Shown piece by piece: positions 61,943-64,000 of a DNA stretch of 64,000 nucleotides; position 1 is the first letter of the stretch, and each line of letters begins with the position of its first letter. Source of the DNA: Rhizobiaceae bacterium (GTDB taxonomy: Bacteria; Pseudomonadota; Alphaproteobacteria; Rhizobiales; Rhizobiaceae); the NCBI GenBank assembly GCA_027483885.1, contig JAIXTO010000089.1:1-64000 (forward strand), given 5' to 3'. Both the position numbers and the translations under genes were made by a program. The notes beneath the pieces are model-generated. The model worked only from the letters and a program-made list of their open reading frames with translations. It made no database searches and was not told the origin of the DNA.

Positions 61943-62557
61943 ATGGCCCGGCCAAGAGAATTCGATGAGGAACGGGTGCTGGAATTGGCCGTGCAACAGT
62001 TCTGGGAACGAGGATACAAAGCAACATCGATCCGGGATCTGGCCCAGGCAATGGGACTGACGACTGCCAGCGTCTACAATGCGTTTGGCGACAAGCGGGC
62101 GGTGTATCGACGTGCCCTGGATCTTTACGTGGATCGAAGTTTCTACGACCGCGTCGGGCGGTTTGAATCGAAGCCTCCGCGTCAGGCCTTAATTGCCTTC
62201 TTCAACGAAATCATCGAACGATCCCTCGGCGATCCGAGACGGAAGGGCTGCATGCTCGTCAATTCGGCACTCGAAGTTGCGCCCCATGACGAAGAATTTC
62301 AGCATGTCGTGGCCGGCGTTCTTGTCCAGGTCGAGAGATTTTTCACGCGTTGTGTGGAGCAAGGTCAGCAGGACGGAACGATCAGTCGTCACCAGACGGC
62401 AGCTGATCTTGCCCGGACACTGCTTGGGATTTTGCTCGGGATCCGGGTGCTTGCACGCACGCGTCCGGAAAGGCACTTGCTGGACGGACTGATAAAGCCT
62501 GTTTTTGCCCTCCTGGACCCCGATACGGCCATGCAAGCGGGACCGTCTATTTCATGA
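61943..62557 (+). CDS. TetR-family regulator (MARPREFD type)
   Basis: A 204-residue regulator with the common N-terminus MARPREFDEERVLELAVQQFWERGYKATSIRDLAQAMGLTTASVYNAFGDKRAVYRRALDLY. The second half has GDPRRKGCMLVNSALEVAP, typical of the group whose conserved Cys lies in RKGCML. It sits between the membrane-protein gene and the sigma gene, all plus strand. The target is not evident. Confidence 0.92.
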   Translation: MARPREFDEERVLELAVQQFWERGYKATSIRDLAQAMGLTTASVYNAFGDKRAVYRRALDLYVDRSFYDRVGRFESKPPRQALIAFFNEIIERSLGDPRRKGCMLVNSALEVAPHDEEFQHVVAGVLVQVERFFTRCVEQGQQDGTISRHQTAADLARTLLGILLGIRVLARTRPERHLLDGLIKPVFALLDPDTAMQAGPSIS

Positions 62558-62614
62558 GATACAATGACATGGGATGTCTTTTGAGGTTTTGGACAAAAAC
62601 TTGCGCTGTGCGCT

Positions 62615-62641
62615 GTAACGCTGGCCCCGGCTTTTGCGAAC
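62615..62641 (+). promoter_or_regulatory. ECF-type promoter candidate for the sigma gene
   Basis: GTAACG, 16 bases, CGAAC, ending 13 bases before ATG 62655. It fits the GTAACC-N16-CGAA pattern I recall for Caulobacter SigF-type ECF factors, and would make the gene self-activated. Confidence 0.65.
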
Positions 62642-62654
62642 TTGGATTGATCGG

Positions 62655-63212
62655 ATGAACAATCTGGCCCGCGAAGAAGAATGGGCTTTGTGGATGAGAT
62701 CCGCAATCGCAGGCGACACGCACGCATATCATAACTTGCTCACAGCCATCACACCCCATCTGCGTGTGATGGCCCGCAAACGATGCGAACAGTGGGGCGT
62801 GCCGTCAAGTGAGGCTGAAGACGTGGTTCAGGAAGTGCTGTTGGCTATCCATCTCAAACGGGGCACCTGGGATTTCTCCAGACCCTTGGGGCCGTGGATG
62901 GCGGCCCTCGTTCGCAACAAGCTGATCGACAGCCTTCGGCGCAGAGGCAGGCGCGTCAACGTTCCCTTGGAGGACGTGATCTCGACACTCGAAAGCGATG
63001 CCGGGCTAGACGTGTCGGATCGCATGTCCATTGAACAGATCCTGGGCCGCCTGGGAGACCCGCAGCGCACGATTGTTCAGGCGATATCCATCGAGGGGTC
63101 AAGTGTGCGCGAGACGGCAGCGCGTTTGAAGATGACGGAAGTGGCGGTGCGTGTGGCGCTTCATCGGGCTCTCAAGGCATTGTCTGCTCGCTATTCCGGG
63201 CAACTCAAATGA
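62655..63212 (+). CDS. ECF-type RNA polymerase sigma factor
   Basis: ATG 62655 (MNNLAREEEWALWMRSAIAGD) is preferred over the TTG at 62634. The 185-residue protein has region 2 (EAEDVVQEVLLAIHLKRGTWDFSRPLGPWMAALVRNKLIDSLRR) and region 4.2 (VRETAARLKMTEVAVRVALHRALKALSARY). The family is the small ECF group paired with NrsF membrane anti-sigma factors. Its stop overlaps a short NrsF-like start, and an intact nrsF follows at 63495. Confidence 0.92.
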   Translation: MNNLAREEEWALWMRSAIAGDTHAYHNLLTAITPHLRVMARKRCEQWGVPSSEAEDVVQEVLLAIHLKRGTWDFSRPLGPWMAALVRNKLIDSLRRRGRRVNVPLEDVISTLESDAGLDVSDRMSIEQILGRLGDPQRTIVQAISIEGSSVRETAARLKMTEVAVRVALHRALKALSARYSGQLK

Positions 63213-63322
63213 CGACACACCGTCTCGTTGCGCTCCCGGCACAGGACGCCTCGCCCCGCTGCAATTTCAATTCGATATTTCAGCGGGGCAAAACGAGACG
63301 ATCAACGGACTTTCCATCGTGA
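63209..63322 (+). pseudogene. Degenerate NrsF-like start, coupled to the sigma gene
   Basis: ATG 63209 overlaps the sigma stop (ATGA). The 37-residue frame begins MTTHRLVALPAQDASPR, similar to MKTDQLITLLAQDTRRP of the intact nrsF (8 of the first 13 match), then reads unrelated sequence to TGA. A 9-bp inverted repeat GCCCCGCTG/CAGCGGGGC (63253-63289) begins near where similarity ends. It looks like a remnant of an earlier nrsF, though chance is not excluded. Confidence 0.4.
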
Positions 63323-63494
63323 TGCACGCAACCCATATCCTATGTCCTCGTCGTGACTGCAGATGGGGAGTGGAATGCACCACGCTATCGCTGTCTTGAT
63401 TGACGCTTTCTCCCCGGTTTGGATATGCAGGCAAACGCCGTGGGTTGAGACCGAAACGATCGAAGAATGAAATCCCAGGCCAGGAGCTTGCCGC

Positions 63495-64000
63495 GTGAAA
63501 ACAGATCAACTCATTACCCTGCTGGCGCAGGATACGCGGCGACCGGTCAAGCTGGGAATGGCGTTGGCAGGCGCCGTTGCAGCCGGAGCCGCACTCGCAG
63601 CCGTTGCATTCTTCCTGATGATCGGGTTTCGGCCGGATATCGCGCATGCCATCGAGACGGTTCGGTTCGTCTTCAAGTTCATCGTGACGCTGTCCTTGCT
63701 GGCGGCGGCCACATCATTGATGGGCCCTGCCCTGCGCCCCGGGAGCACACCTGGCGCGCGCCGGTGGCTTCTGGCACTGGCGCCAACCCTTCTCGTCGCG
63801 GCGACCATTGTGGAACTGTTCGTGACACCGTCTGATCTCTGGCTCGGCAAACTGCTTGGTCGCAACGCGTTGCATTGCCTGACGATGATCCCTGGGCTGT
63901 CTCTCTTCCCGGGCGTTTTTCTGTTTCTGGCCATGCGTCAGGGCGCTCCAGAAAATCCGGGGCTTGCAGGTGCGCTCGCAGGCCTTGTCTCGGCCAGCAT
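63495..64000 (+). CDS. nrsF: NrsF/DUF1109-family membrane anti-sigma factor, truncated by the window end
   Basis: Absent from the ORF track in this frame because it starts with GTG and runs off the end. AGGAG lies 8 bases ahead of GTG 63495. The 168 visible residues begin VKTDQLITLLAQDTRRPVKL and contain at least five helices (MALAGAVAAGAALAAVAFFL, FIVTLSLLAAATSLMGP, WLLALAPTLLVAATIVELF, LTMIPGLSLFPGVFLFLAMR). The RNALHCLTMIP cysteine region is typical of the family as I recall it. NrsF proteins hold ECF sigma factors inactive at the membrane. Confidence 0.82.
   Translation, partial: MKTDQLITLLAQDTRRPVKLGMALAGAVAAGAALAAVAFFLMIGFRPDIAHAIETVRFVFKFIVTLSLLAAATSLMGPALRPGSTPGARRWLLALAPTLLVAATIVELFVTPSDLWLGKLLGRNALHCLTMIPGLSLFPGVFLFLAMRQGAPENPGLAGALAGLVSAS

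Noticed and set aside
1-64000. CRISPR arrays, tRNA or rRNA genes, plasmid replication (repABC) genes
   Set aside because: No regularly spaced repeats, no cloverleaf-like or rRNA-like sequence and no Rep motifs were noticed on either strand.

Overview
The window is GC-rich and gene-dense. It consists of short metabolic, transport and regulatory cassettes, with no rRNA, tRNA or ribosomal protein genes. TonB/ABC iron uptake with RirA-type and Irr-type operator motifs, a ttu/tct-like tartrate cluster, NitT/TauT and peptide ABC systems, NrsF-type sigma control and many LysR/TetR/GntR regulators together suggest a Rhizobiaceae-like alphaproteobacterium (Rhizobium/Agrobacterium relatives). The mixture looks like an accessory replicon or variable chromosomal region. 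A transposase C-terminus lies at the left edge. The species cannot be named from the sequence alone.

Layout. (1) 0-7.8 kb: catecholate-siderophore uptake, with a binding protein, two permeases, an ATPase and a FepA-type receptor. IRO and ICE-like sites lie upstream, and an unusual LysR-HTH/TrpD-like fusion sits between the two units. (2) 7.9-12.6 kb: LysR, a PrpF/4-oxalomesaconate tautomerase-like isomerase and a NitT/TauT-type ABC importer. (3) 12.8-18.1 kb: a small periplasmic protein, an OmpR/histidine kinase pair, and a divergent LysR and secreted metallo-beta-lactamase-fold hydrolase. (4) 18.1-26.1 kb: a six-gene minus-strand operon (tctC, ttuC, tctB, tctA, secreted MBL, glycerate kinase) opposite a GntR gene with a perfect palindrome between them. 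This is probably tartrate or tartrate-like hydroxyacid use. (5) 26-52.3 kb: a large amine/amino-compound region. It holds a HemL-like aminotransferase with a peptide ABC importer and a DMT exporter; an (R)-selective-amine-transaminase-like fold-IV enzyme; an RND pump operon; an APC-permease/flavin-monooxygenase fusion with SDR and outer-membrane channel; an MFS exporter; and a second HemL-like paralogue. Five TetR genes are interspersed, and inverted or direct repeats lie at or near most of the regulated starts. (6) 52.6-55.1 kb: MarR plus a divergent LepA/EF4 paralogue. (7) 55-64 kb: a minus-strand operon (TTC38-like TPR protein, 4-TM protein, ThDP enzyme, OpgC-like acyltransferase, class III CoA-transferase), a divergent small ORF and membrane protein, a TetR gene, and an ECF sigma factor followed by NrsF. 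The NrsF gene runs off the window end and is absent from the ORF track in its frame.

The strongest candidates for something new are as follows. The 975-residue transporter-monooxygenase fusion sits in a region with three aminotransferases. Three GTAACG-N16-CG(A/T)A elements link the ECF sigma factor to itself and to two divergent units in the window. A short NrsF-like start, coupled to the sigma gene and then degenerate, lies ahead of the intact nrsF. The LysR-HTH/TrpD fusion and the MarR-controlled LepA paralogue also merit attention. All family calls come from reading motifs and remembered family sequences. No database search was run.
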